A stretch of 64,000 bases of DNA from Roseiarcus sp963721905. GTDB taxonomy: Bacteria > Pseudomonadota > Alphaproteobacteria > Rhizobiales > Beijerinckiaceae. Below the pieces are notes generated by a model. That model saw only the letters and a program-made list of their open reading frames with translations. It ran no database searches and was not told the origin of the DNA. The stretch's first letter is position 1. Each line of letters opens with the position of its first letter. Shown here piece by piece: positions 1-9,551 of this stretch. A program made the position numbers and the translations under genes. The stretch spans positions 214,852 to 278,851 of the forward strand of contig CAVRMF010000020.1 in NCBI GenBank assembly GCA_963721905.1, written 5' to 3'.

Positions 1-311
1 GCAGCCACGGACCATTTTCGATTTGATGGAAGCCGGAGCGGCCGAAGGTCGATCGCGCTGTGCTGGATTTCGTCAAAGCTCACGTTTTCGATCCGGCGGA
101 CTTTGTCATTCGAGCCGACGGCGTTTGGAGGCTCAATCCAAAGCCGTCGAATTCCCCGAAATTCGATCGCCCGCGCATGCAGTTCTGGGAACAGCCGAGG
201 CCGCACGCCCGGCGCGTCTCCAAGACAATTACGGATAGACCATATATACTATGTATATTGATGTGTCGGGCGCCTCCGGATCGGATCATTACGACGTAAC
301 TCCCTACCACT
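1..311. other. Left edge, no confident gene
   Basis: No complete gene is visible. A plus-strand open frame without a clear start runs from about 27 to 299 and could be the tail of a gene lying mostly outside the window, but an in-frame TGA at 24-26 cuts it off from the window edge and I recognise no family in it. The DNA becomes AT-richer around 235-300, like intergenic sequence. I treat it as an uncharacterised edge. Confidence 0.3.
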
Positions 312-437
312 CCCTCATCCTGAGGAGCGGCGCCGCAGGCGACGCGTCTCGAAGGATGCTCCAGAGCGCACGAACAGCGCCTCCTTCTGGATAATCCTTC
401 GACACGCGATGCTTCGCATCGCGGCTCAGGATGAGGA
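312..437. repeat. Dispersed palindromic (REP-like) intergenic repeat
   Basis: Two arms face each other. CCTCATCCTGAGGAGC at 313-328 pairs with GGCTCAGGATGAGGA at 423-437, and the inner CGAAGGAT (350-357) pairs with ATCCTTCG (394-401). The whole can fold into one large hairpin. The arm text is typical of short palindromic repeats scattered between genes in Rhizobiales genomes. That assignment rests on memory of the pattern; copy number cannot be checked inside this window. Confidence 0.6.
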
Positions 438-662
438 TCGGAGCGTCGGCTTGGGAGTTACATTACGACAATTTTTGACACTTAAGCGCTTGAAAAGGTT
501 AAGTCGGAGCCGAAACTGCACAGGGCTCTGGCCGTCCCCGATCCCCTTCCCTCACGCCGGGCCGGTTGCGACCAGCAGTCCGTCCCGGCCACCCCATTCC
601 GGCCTTGTCGGACATTCGCGGCGGCGACCGCCATAGGACCGCCGCATTCGCCGTGTCACGCC
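438..662. other. Intergenic stretch before the oxoamine synthase gene
   Basis: About 225 bases with no convincing reading frame on either strand. It presumably holds the promoter of the gene starting at 663. TTGACA at 475-480 could be a -35 element, but I see no well-spaced -10, so I make no promoter call. Confidence 0.3.
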
Positions 663-2168
663 ATGCTGACTGATCATGATGCGACTGCGCTCGCAATCGA
701 CAAATTGGACTCCGTCGATAAGACCTGTTCGAGAAGGAGCTCGTTTGTCGACAGATGCTTCATTCAGAAAGTCGCGGAGCGTGGTCGAAAACAGGGGAAT
801 GGCTTGGCCCGGCGCCTGACAGAGGCCGATCGTCAAATTCTCGACCGCGTGGTTCGCGCCCGGTCGGGACTGAGCGGGAGTCCTCAGTCTTCGCCGACGC
901 GCACGGACGAAGCGGCCAATCGCTCGCGCCGGCTCGATTTCACAACCCTGCCCGGTCACGCCGAACAACGCATGTTGCGCTCAGCTGCGGCGAGCTTGGG
1001 GCTTCGCGACCCCTATTTTCTCGTCCACGACGCAGACGCAGGCGCGACAACCTCCATCGGCAACCGGCCGCTGATCAATTTCTCCTCTTACGACTATCTT
1101 GGATTCAACCATAGTCCGGCGGTCCGAAGCGCCGCGCAAAGCGCAATTGATCGATATGGAGTCTCCGCCTCCGCGAGCCGTCTCGTCGCTGGCGAGAGGC
1201 CAATTCATGGCGCGCTCGAGAGGGCCCTGGCGGACCACTACCAGCAAAGCGGCTGTCTGACTTATGTGAGCGGACATGCCGCCAACGTCGCGACGATCGC
1301 GGCGCTCTTGGGACCGCGAGATCTCATGCTGCATGACGCCCTTGCCCATAACAGCATTGTCATGGGCGGCGTGATGGCGCGATGCGAGCGGCGCGCCTTT
1401 CCGCATAACGACATGGCGGCGCTCGATAAGGCGCTTGCGACCACTCGAGGCCAATATGACAGGGTTCTCATCGTCGCCGAGGGGCTCTACAGCATGGACG
1501 GCGACGTCTGCGACTTGCCTGCGCTGATCGAGATCAAGGACCGCCGCGAGGCGTGGCTGATGATTGACGACGCCCATGGCCTCGGCGTGCTCGGTCCCAG
1601 CGGCCAAGGGGTTTTTGAGCATTTCGGCATTGACCCAAGGCGCGTCGACATCTGGATGGGAACTTTGTCGAAGACGCTTGCCGCTTGTGGCGGATTCATC
1701 GCGGGACCAGAAACGCTTGTCGACTACCTCAAGCGGGCGGCGGGCGGCTTCGTCTACAGCGTCGCTATGCCTCCCGCGATTGCGGCGGCGGCGCTCGCGG
1801 CGCTGACGTTGCTGGCGAGCGAACCCCAACGCGTCGCAAGGCTGAAGAGGAATGCGCGGCGTTTCCACGAAGCTGCTCGCGCTGCCGGCCTCGACGTCGG
1901 CTTGAGCGTCGGTGAGGCGATCGCGCCGGTCGTCACCGGAAGCTCGCTCCGCGCCGTCGCGCTCAGTCAGCGGCTGTTTGATCGAGGCGTCAACGTGCAG
2001 CCGATCATCCACCCGGCAATCCCCGAACGGCTCGCCCGGCTGCGTTTTTTCCTCACCTCCGAACACACCTTCGAACAGATCGACGCCGCGATCCGGCTTG
2101 TTGCCGAGCAACTCCGGGACTTGGGCTCGACGGTTTCGCCGGCGTCCGCGCGAGCGGACATGCTCTGA
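663..2168 (+). CDS. Alpha-oxoamine synthase (BioF/SPT/WcbT-like, PLP-dependent)
   Basis: PLP enzyme that joins an acyl thioester to an amino acid with loss of CO2, giving an amino-ketone. The catalytic core begins near residue 100. It shows the SSYDYLGF substrate motif, HDALAHNS, the PLP-contacting DDAHGLGVLG, and the Schiff-base lysine in GTLSKTLAACGG. At 501 aa it is longer than BioF (about 390 aa) because of an unrecognised N-terminal extension of about 95 residues; a start near 972 would give a standard length. It sits directly before an acyltransferase gene and close to a reducing PKS, so a role in making a sphingoid-like lipid (as serine palmitoyltransferase or capsule WcbT) is more likely than biotin synthesis. 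The amino acid and acyl donor are unknown. Confidence 0.82.
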   Translation: MLTDHDATALAIDKLDSVDKTCSRRSSFVDRCFIQKVAERGRKQGNGLARRLTEADRQILDRVVRARSGLSGSPQSSPTRTDEAANRSRRLDFTTLPGHAEQRMLRSAAASLGLRDPYFLVHDADAGATTSIGNRPLINFSSYDYLGFNHSPAVRSAAQSAIDRYGVSASASRLVAGERPIHGALERALADHYQQSGCLTYVSGHAANVATIAALLGPRDLMLHDALAHNSIVMGGVMARCERRAFPHNDMAALDKALATTRGQYDRVLIVAEGLYSMDGDVCDLPALIEIKDRREAWLMIDDAHGLGVLGPSGQGVFEHFGIDPRRVDIWMGTLSKTLAACGGFIAGPETLVDYLKRAAGGFVYSVAMPPAIAAAALAALTLLASEPQRVARLKRNARRFHEAARAAGLDVGLSVGEAIAPVVTGSSLRAVALSQRLFDRGVNVQPIIHPAIPERLARLRFFLTSEHTFEQIDAAIRLVAEQLRDLGSTVSPASARADML

Positions 2169-3308
2169 ATGGATGACCTGAAAATTGTCGCCGTCGTCGA
2201 CCGGCGCGGAATTGAGTGTTTCATTGCCGCAGCGCGCCGCGCCCAGGCGGGAAACCCGCGGTGGGTCGAGCCGGTGCATGATGAAATTCGTATGATTTTC
2301 AACCCGCGGCGCACGCCGTTCATGCGCGAGAACGCCATTCAGCCTTTCGTCGCCTTGCGAAACGGCGAGCCGGTTGGACGCATCGTCGCCACCGTCGACC
2401 GCCGGCACATCGCCAAGTTCAACGACGGCTGCGGATTTTTCGGCTTCATCGACGCGATCGACGATCGCGCGGTGTTTGCTGGGCTGTTCGACGAAGCGGA
2501 GCGATTTCTCAAAAGCAGAGGGATGACGACAGCGCGCGGGCCCTTCAGCCTCACGATCAATCACGAGAGCGGTCTTCTGATCCATGGGTTCGATGAGCCC
2601 CACGTCGTTCGGACCAACCACGCGCCGCCCTATTACGCTCGCCATATCGAAGCGCTCGGCTATGCGAAGGCGATGGACCTGCTCGCCTATGTCTGCCGCG
2701 TGGCCGAATCGGGGCTTCCCGGCCGCGTGGCCCGTGTCGCCAGCAGCCGCGGGGCGCCGCGGATCGAATTTCATCCGCTCTCGTTATGGAACTGGGGACG
2801 TGATTTTGAACGCGTCCTCAGGCTTTACAACGACGCCTGGTCCGACAACGCCTGGGCGACGCCGCTCGGCGAAGAGGAGGCGAGGCTCATCAGCCGCCTG
2901 ACCCTGCCGGTTTGCCGCCCGAGCTGGATCCGCATCGCGACGTTCGAGGGCGAAGATGTCGCTGTCGCTGCGCAAATTCCCGACGCGAACGAGGCGCTCA
3001 AGGGTCTGCAAGGCAGGCTCTGGCCCTTCGGCTTCGCCAGGCTCCTATGGCGTATCCATGTGCGCGGCACCCGAATGACGCGCGCGCCGATCACCGGGGT
3101 GGCGAAGAAGTGGCGCAACACCAAGGTCGCGGCCTTCGCGGTCAGCGGCCTTGTGGCCCGCTCGATCGAGGACGCTCGAAAGGCAGGCGTCGAAGAGATC
3201 GAATACAGCTGGATGCTGGAAAAGAACACGGTCGCGCTGAACAACGTCCGGAGTCTTCCGGCTCATCATTCGCGCACGTTTCGCGTCTACGAAAAGGCGC
3301 TCAGCTAG
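2169..3308 (+). CDS. YghO-like GNAT-fold acyltransferase, candidate ceramide synthase/WcbS-type
   Basis: 379-aa soluble protein of the YghO/GNAT-like family. Family features are the early NPRWVEP segment, the NPFF-like RRTPFMRENA, VGRIVATVD, and the central GPFSLTINHESGLL followed by PYYARHIEALGYAKAMDL. Related proteins next to oxoamine synthases act as N-acyltransferases in bacterial ceramide synthesis. By analogy this one may acylate the amino-ketone or amino-alcohol made by the upstream enzyme. Its ATG follows the upstream TGA with no gap, so the two genes are almost certainly translationally coupled. The product assignment is inferred from family and context only. Confidence 0.7.
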   Translation: MDDLKIVAVVDRRGIECFIAAARRAQAGNPRWVEPVHDEIRMIFNPRRTPFMRENAIQPFVALRNGEPVGRIVATVDRRHIAKFNDGCGFFGFIDAIDDRAVFAGLFDEAERFLKSRGMTTARGPFSLTINHESGLLIHGFDEPHVVRTNHAPPYYARHIEALGYAKAMDLLAYVCRVAESGLPGRVARVASSRGAPRIEFHPLSLWNWGRDFERVLRLYNDAWSDNAWATPLGEEEARLISRLTLPVCRPSWIRIATFEGEDVAVAAQIPDANEALKGLQGRLWPFGFARLLWRIHVRGTRMTRAPITGVAKKWRNTKVAAFAVSGLVARSIEDARKAGVEEIEYSWMLEKNTVALNNVRSLPAHHSRTFRVYEKALS

Positions 3309-4111
3309 CGGGTCGTAGGGCGCTTGACGGCGCGAAACCGCAGCATTGCGGCCGTGCGCAACGGGTCCGGGAGCCATTGTTGAAGCCGCGCCGCGAGATA
3401 GAGCGCCAGTGGGAACGCGATGATCGCCTTGCGGCGGTCGAGTCCGCGACGAATTCGCCGCGCCGCGTCCTCCGCAGACATCATCAGGGGCTTCCAGCTG
3501 GTGAAGGACCCCGCCATTGGCGTGTCGACAAAGCCAGGGCAGACCACGCTGACGCTGACGTCGTCTGCGCGATAGAGAGCGCGGGTCGCCAGCGCAAAGG
3601 CGACAAGAGCCGCTTTGCTCGCCGCGTATGAGGGAGAGTCCGGCGGCGGCGCGAAGGCGGCGATCGAGCCGAACAGCACGATTTGTCCTGCGCGACGGCG
3701 ACGCATCAGAGGCGCAATCGGCGCGATCGTGTTCATGACGCCGTTCAGATTGACGTCGAAAAGCTCCTCAGCCTTTGTCAGGTCCTCGACCCCTCCCTGG
3801 AGCGGAGTGACCATCGTCATGCCCGCACTGGCGATGATGCAATCGATCGGCGCAGCGGCGTCAAAATCGAGCAGGAAGCTCCGCATTGCGTCTCGATCGC
3901 GAACGTCGACCGCCGCGGCACGCACAACGGCTCCTTTTTCGCGAGCGCGCTGAGCAGTCTGTTCGAGACGTTCCTCGTTGCGTCCGAGAAGCCCCAGGTT
4001 CGCGCCGGAAGCGGCAAATTCGATCGCCAGCGCGCGCCCCAGCCCGCTGCTGGCCCCCGATATCACAATGTTTCGCGCCAAGCGGAATCCCGTCAATTCA
4101 ATGATCGCCAT
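3305..4111 (-). CDS. Short-chain dehydrogenase/reductase
   Basis: 268-aa classical SDR. The nucleotide-binding glycine motif SGASSGLG is at residues 18-25, the second motif reads ASAG, and the catalytic serine lies in FGSIAAF with the SYAASKAAL (YxxxK) pair. The C-terminal tail has a hydrophobic segment, as in membrane-associated 3-ketosphinganine reductases. It converges on the acyltransferase gene, overlapping it by 4 bases. In this setting it is a good candidate to reduce the 3-keto group of the oxoamine product, but SDR substrate specificity cannot be read from sequence. Confidence 0.8.
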   Translation of the reverse strand: MAIIELTGFRLARNIVISGASSGLGRALAIEFAASGANLGLLGRNEERLEQTAQRAREKGAVVRAAAVDVRDRDAMRSFLLDFDAAAPIDCIIASAGMTMVTPLQGGVEDLTKAEELFDVNLNGVMNTIAPIAPLMRRRRAGQIVLFGSIAAFAPPPDSPSYAASKAALVAFALATRALYRADDVSVSVVCPGFVDTPMAGSFTSWKPLMMSAEDAARRIRRGLDRRKAIIAFPLALYLAARLQQWLPDPLRTAAMLRFRAVKRPTTR

Positions 4112-4301
4112 TTTATCTGTAGTTTAGTATCCGTGTTTTTGGCGCCCTCCGTAAGGGAGACGCCTGTAAGCTGGTGTGGTTCGATCGCCACACGTTCCCA
4201 TTCTATTTCAGTTGCCGTTGCGTAAGGCCGGCGAAGCATCTAGCATAGATGCAATCGGGCACAATCAAAAGTTGTATCCAACCTATCCGACGGGACGACC
4301 C
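4112..4301. promoter_or_regulatory. Divergent intergenic region, likely promoters both ways
   Basis: 190 bases between the minus-strand SDR and the plus-strand CDP-alcohol phosphatidyltransferase. It is locally AT-rich at 4110-4140 (TTTTATCTGTAGTTTAG). Two divergent transcripts must start here, but no consensus elements stand out. Confidence 0.35.
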
Positions 4302-5021
4302 ATGACCGTTGCCAGTTCGAGTAGGGCTTTCGCGCCGGCGAAACTCGTGGTGGGAACCGGCGCCTTTCATCCGCCGGCGCGGATTCAGACGAGTTTGCTC
4401 GCGCCCCGCGAGCGGAAGCTGCTTGACGTTCTCTGCCAGCAGTTGCCGGACTGGGTGACGCCGGACCACCTGACGGCGATTGGCGTTTTCGGCGCCCTTG
4501 TGGCCGCCGCCGGATACGCGGCGAGCAATTTGAACCCGGGTTTCCTGTTTCTCGCCAGCTTCGGCCTCATCGTCAATTGGTTTGGAGACTCGCTTGACGG
4601 CTCCTTGGCGCGTTATCGACAGACCGAGAGGCACCGCTACGGTTTTTTTCTCGACCATTCGATGGATGCGTTCAGCAATCTCATTATCACGGTCGGCCTT
4701 GGGCTCTCGCCATACGTCGGAATGGACGTCGCTCTATTCACGCTGGTCGGCTATTTGATGCTCGGGGTTTTCGTGATTCTATCCAACCACGTCTCCGGCG
4801 CGTTTCGGTTGTCATTCCTCGGCTTCGGGCCGACTGAACTGCGGTTGCTCCTGGTTTTTTTCAACCTGATGATGTTTGTGCTTGGGCCGGTCAGTTTGCA
4901 TGTCTTGGGTCGGGTTTTTTCCTTGCACTCCGTGTCGGTCGGCGTTTTAGGGGTCGTTCTCGTCAGCCTCTTCCTCGTGAACGTGTATTTGACTGCGACA
5001 GACCTCGCGCGTCAGGGCTGA
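4302..5021 (+). CDS. CDP-alcohol phosphatidyltransferase family membrane protein
   Basis: 239-aa integral membrane enzyme with the full family signature D-x2-DG-x2-AR-x8-G-x3-D-x3-D, seen as GDSLDGSLARYR then GFFLDHSMD around residues 98-125. Such enzymes move a phospho-alcohol from a CDP carrier onto an acceptor alcohol. About six membrane segments follow or flank the motif. I chose the ATG at 4302 because upstream in-frame codons show no family similarity. It overlaps the convergent GT4 gene by 75 bases. In this locus it may add a phosphate-containing head group to the sphingoid-like lipid, but ordinary phospholipid synthesis is equally possible. Confidence 0.85.
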   Translation: MTVASSSRAFAPAKLVVGTGAFHPPARIQTSLLAPRERKLLDVLCQQLPDWVTPDHLTAIGVFGALVAAAGYAASNLNPGFLFLASFGLIVNWFGDSLDGSLARYRQTERHRYGFFLDHSMDAFSNLIITVGLGLSPYVGMDVALFTLVGYLMLGVFVILSNHVSGAFRLSFLGFGPTELRLLLVFFNLMMFVLGPVSLHVLGRVFSLHSVSVGVLGVVLVSLFLVNVYLTATDLARQG

Positions 5022-6323
5022 AGTCCGCCGGTCCGAGTCCGCAAGACCCTGAAGGAATTCTTCGATCGTGTCGAAGAAGCTCGACCAGTCCGGCGCGACA
5101 TATCGTTCGATATTGGCCTGACAGACTTTCCTCTCCGGAGAGTCCTCGCGCATAAATTGGCAGATGGCTGAGCGCCATGCGGGGCCATCCGTGGGATCGA
5201 TCGTCAGTAGACGCCCGCCGCCGATCTCCTGGAAGACCGGGATATCGGACGCGATGACAGGAACCCCCGCTGCGATCGCCTCCACGACCGGCAAACCGTA
5301 CCCTTCCGCAAACGATGGCATCAGGAGCGCGCGAGCCCCGAGAAGCAGCCGCTTTAGGCTCGGCGTTGTGAGGCCTGACGCGCGAATGACCGGACCCTGC
5401 AGCGCGGGGCATCGGTCAAGCAGATCGATGATGTGCTCGTTCTCCCAGCCGCGTTCGCCGACCAGAAGAAGCTTGGGCGCTGCGCGGCCGAACTGAGCGA
5501 TGAGGTCGCGCCAAACGTGCAAGACAAGCAGATGATTCTTGCGAGGCTCGAGCGTCCCGCACATGATGAAATAGGGATGGCGGCCGACCGGGGGCCCTCG
5601 GCCGTGACCTGAGGAAAAGGTCGGGTCCGCCGGCAAAGGTGCGACCGCCACCGGCATGTCCGGACGCCCCAGCGTAGTCAGCTGGTCGATGAGGGAGTCA
5701 CGCGTGATCGACGTCGATGTGATCGCGGCCCGGCCGTACCGAGCAAGCGTCTTTAGCCTTCGAAGGTGCCACGGACGCTCCATCGGGCGGAAATATTCGG
5801 GCGTCTCGATCGGGAGGAGATCATGGATGAAAAAAACCCCATCGACGTTCGACTGGCGATCGAGCCAGTGAAAAAACCCATCGATCCCCAGCGGAAACTG
5901 GGAAACGTTGAGATAGACGCCGCTCCCATTGAAGAATTTGGCGGGCGAGTCGCCGACCGGGAGTCCGTGTCGCCTGATCCAGGACAGCGCCTCCGCGTAT
6001 TGACCGCGGCGAGCAACAGAAACCTTTGGCGCGGGCCCGAACGACTGATCGATCGCCGCCGCAATGGAAAGAAATTGCTCGTCAAATTCCGGCTCGGCTT
6101 CTTCGCCCCAATGCGTGCGAATGTTGTCGATCGCTTCCCGCGCGGCGACCCGCGAGAGAACGCGGGGGCCGAGCGGCGTCATAACGAGTCCGGATCGACG
6201 CGGATCGCCGTCACGGAGAAAATAGTTCGCAAGCGAGAAATCGACCCGATCGATCCCGTTCGGCGTGCGGGCGAAAACGCGAGTGAGCAGCCGCGTGATG
6301 TCGTAGACGACAGGCCGCTTCAT
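4947..6323 (-). CDS. GT4-family glycosyltransferase
   Basis: 458-aa GT-B glycosyltransferase. The donor-binding half shows CGTLEPRKNH, LLLVGERGW and the E-x7-E loop region in SFAEGYGLPVVEAIAAG, followed by GVPVIASDIPVFQEIGG. These are the hallmarks of glycosyl transferases group 1. The start codon overlaps the stop of the upstream PKS reading frame (ATGA type), so it was probably co-translated with the PKS. It is a likely sugar-adding enzyme for the lipid or exopolysaccharide made by this cluster. Confidence 0.85.
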   Translation of the reverse strand: MKRPVVYDITRLLTRVFARTPNGIDRVDFSLANYFLRDGDPRRSGLVMTPLGPRVLSRVAAREAIDNIRTHWGEEAEPEFDEQFLSIAAAIDQSFGPAPKVSVARRGQYAEALSWIRRHGLPVGDSPAKFFNGSGVYLNVSQFPLGIDGFFHWLDRQSNVDGVFFIHDLLPIETPEYFRPMERPWHLRRLKTLARYGRAAITSTSITRDSLIDQLTTLGRPDMPVAVAPLPADPTFSSGHGRGPPVGRHPYFIMCGTLEPRKNHLLVLHVWRDLIAQFGRAAPKLLLVGERGWENEHIIDLLDRCPALQGPVIRASGLTTPSLKRLLLGARALLMPSFAEGYGLPVVEAIAAGVPVIASDIPVFQEIGGGRLLTIDPTDGPAWRSAICQFMREDSPERKVCQANIERYVAPDWSSFFDTIEEFLQGLADSDRRTSALTREVCRSQIHVHEEEADENDP

Positions 6324-9300
6324 CTCGGCTCGTTGGGATCGCCTGCCAAATTCGCGACGGCGGCCGAAGCCGCTCCTTCGAGCCGGCCGAGCAACTCAAC
6401 GACTTCGTCTCGCTCCGCAGGGTCGAGATGGCTTGCAGCCAGGCGCTCGGAAACGACGAAATTGTGATCGCCGCTAAGTCGGGACGCGAGAATTCGCGCG
6501 GCCAATTCCGTCACATTGAATGCGCCCGCCGCCTCGCCGAGAGGAGCGTCCATCCCGAGGCGCGTTTCGAGCGCAAGCGTCAATTCGACCGCCATCAGCG
6601 AATCAAGCCCGATTTCCGACAACGGCTTCGAACGGCTCACATCATCTCTCGGCAATCGCAAAATGCGCGCGAGTTCTTCGATCACGACTTCGGCGACCGC
6701 GCGCCGCGCGCTCTCTGGGGGTTGCCTCCTGATCAGCTCGCGAAGTTCGACGTCTGCCCGCGACAGACCCTCATCCGGCTCCAGCGCATTCAGCAGCCGT
6801 CCGTAGCTTGGAGACGTCAGCCCCTTAAGATTGGAGCGGGAGATGGACCAATTCATGTCCGCGATAGCGACAACGCCGTCGCCGGAGGGTCCGCCTTCAA
6901 ACGCGAGCGCTTCCGCCATGAGATCGAGCGCGATTCTCGCCTTGATCCCTTTGACGCCGGCCCGCGCGGCGATCGCCTCGCGGACCTCTGCGGAGCGCGC
7001 CAGAATCCCCACGTCCTCGATGGCACCCCATGCGATCGCGAGCGCGGGCCGCCCCTCGGAACGTCGCCGCCGCGCCAGCCCTTCGAGAAATCCATTGGCG
7101 GCGACATAGGCTCCCTGTCCTGGATTCCCGATGACCGTCGTCGCTGAGGAAAACAGGACGAAGTAATCCAGATTGAGATCGAGCGTCAGTCGGTCCAGGT
7201 TCTCGGCGCCGCTGATTTTCGGTCTCAACACGTCGAGAAGACGGCGCTCGTCAATATTGGCGACGATTGCGTCGTCGAGCACCATCGCCGCGTGGATGAC
7301 GCCCCCGAGAGGCGGCATCTCGCGCTTGAGAACCGAAAACAAAGCCTCTGAGGACGGGCCGTCGGCTATGTCGACCGCTTCGACGCGAATCTCAGCGCCG
7401 CGCGCGCGCATCTCTGTAATCGCGTCGCGCGCCGATTGGCTTGCGGCGCCTGAACGGCCAATGAGAACGAGATGGCGAGCGCCTCGCTCGACGAGCCATC
7501 GCGCCGTCTCGATTCCAAAGCCGCCGAGGCCTCCGGCGACGAGATGCGTGCGTTTGGGGTCGACTCGGAATTCACTGCGCTTGAGCGCCGTGGGCGCGCA
7601 TCCGAACGGCGGCGGCCGCACCAGAATCCTTCCGACGTGGCCGGATTGTTGCATCAGCCGCATCGCCTCGACGATATCGGCGCTGTCAAACATGGTGTAA
7701 GGCAGCGGCGCGAAATCGCCCCTTTCGAAGCCCTCCAACACCTCGCCGAACAAACGCCGCCAAACGTCAGGACGCGACAGCAGGATCTGGTCGAGATCGA
7801 CGCCAAAATAGCTCAGGTTCCGCCGGAAGGGTCTGAGGCCTACCGGCGTATTGGCAAGATAGTCGCGCTTGCCGAGTTCGACGAACCGTCCGAATGGCTG
7901 CAGAAGGCCGATGCTGCTCTCCATCGCCTGACCCGCAAGCGAATTGAGCACGACGGAAACGCCGCGACCCTCGGTGACGCGCATCACGTCGTCCACGAAA
8001 GCGCCAGAACGCGAATCGAACGCGCATTCTGCGCCAAGCGCGATCGTGAGATCTCGCTTTTCCTGAGCCCCGGCGGTCGTGATCGCGCGAGCGCCCCGCC
8101 ACTGCGCGATCTGCAGCGCGGCCATGCCAACGCCGCCGGCGCCGCCGTGAATCAGCACCCACTCCCCCGGTTGCAGATTGGCGCAGGCGATCAATCCGTA
8201 ATACGCGGTCAGAAAGGCCACCGGGACGGTCGCCGCGCTCTCGCACGAAACCGACGAAGGCAGCGCCACCGCGTGATCGACATCGACGGTCACGTAGGTG
8301 CTGAAAGCGCCACCGCAAAAACCGACAACTTCGTCGCCGACGCGAAACACGGTCACGTCTGGGCCGACGCCAACGACGCGACCCGAAAACTCGAGTCCGA
8401 GCGTAGGCCCGGCGAAACCGTCCTCCAACATGTCATCGGGAAGAACCGAGAGCGCCCACATGACGTCGCGAAAGTTCAATCCGGTCGCGACGACTTCAAC
8501 CTCGATCTGACCTTCTTTCGGCGCAACGCGCGAAGCCGGATTCCAGGCCAAGCGGTCGAGCCCGCCATCGGGGGATTTCTCCAGTCGCCAAGCGCCCGCG
8601 CTCGGCGTCGTTCTCGCCTCGCTCAAATCGGGCGGCGCATAACGCAACACCTCCACCCTTTCACCGCGAATCGCGATGTCGCTCTCTTCGGTCCCCGACA
8701 TTATGACCGCGGCAAGCTTGTCTGCCGCCTTGGATGTCCGGGCCGGGATCTCGACGCGATGGAAGCGTAAGGCCGGCATTTCATTGCCGAGCGTTCTGAG
8801 AAAGCTTGAAATGGCACCGGCGACTGGACGATCGGACGCGTCTATTGGAACAAAAATACGCGCCTTTGTGGAGCCGAGGCCCATTGCGAGCGTCTTCAGG
8901 GCCAGGACCTGCGCCGCGACACGCCTCACTCCGTCACCCTCGGTCTCCCAGGGCGGCCAAACAAGAATCGTCGGCGCGCTCACCGACGATGCGTCGCACT
9001 CAGATGCGTCGCATTCAAAAGACTCGACCACTCGGCAGGCCACGCGCCGCTTCTTCAGGGCTTGTTTCAGCGCGAGCATGAAATCGTCGGGCCGCGAGCC
9101 TTCGCGCACGATTAGAACTTCGGGGGCGGGCGTGATCGCTCCGGCCTCCACGGTGGGCCGGGCTTCGGAGACCCGGGCTTCGATAGCGACCGCAATGTCC
9201 CCGCCGTGCACCGCCAACTCGGCGCGAACGCGAGACAGTCCCGTCCTGGTCAAAAGCGAACTCCAGCCTTCCGCCGATCGCAGACATTCTCCCTCGTCGC

Positions 9301-9454
9301 CGAACCAATCGTCGCTCAATCCAAAGACGAGATTTTGAAACAACGACGGCGCCGGCTCTATCGCGACCAGGCTCGCATTTGCCACACCCTTGCCCGCCAG
9401 CTGACGCAACGCGCCGCGTTTGACGGAAAGCCGCGATAAGCCGCCCGAGCTCAC
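6320..9454 (-). pseudogene. Reducing type I polyketide synthase, 3' part (MT remnant-ER-KR-ACP)
   Basis: 1044-aa open frame holding the back half of a reducing PKS. It begins inside the methyltransferase domain. ER follows at about residues 300-600 (GLNFRDVMWALS, nucleotide loop HGGAGGVGMAA) and KR at about 640-820 (GGLGGFGIE, FSSATTVIGNPGQGAYVAAN). The ACP lies near 930-990 with the phosphopantetheine serine in EIGLDSLMAVEL. All visible catalytic motifs are intact. The first 90-odd residues continue the methyltransferase domain that begins on the other side of the IS630 element, so this is a gene fragment and not a gene in its own right. It could still be translated from an internal ATG, but without KS and AT it cannot extend a chain alone. 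Confidence 0.85.
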
Positions 9455-9551
9455 GATAAGATCAAAGCTTTGGGTCTTGAGCCCTTCGAGATTGTCGCAA
9501 AACGAGATTTCCGAAGAGCGCCCAAAACGGTGGCGAGCTCGTTCCAGCCGC

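Noticed and set aside
981..2774. 597-codon minus-strand frame opposite the oxoamine synthase and acyltransferase
   Set aside because: Arg/His/Asp-rich antisense shadow of two well-supported genes; no domain signal.
4130..4215. Possible tRNA suggested by GGTTCGATCGCC near 4177
   Set aside because: No matching acceptor stem or anticodon arm can be built around it.
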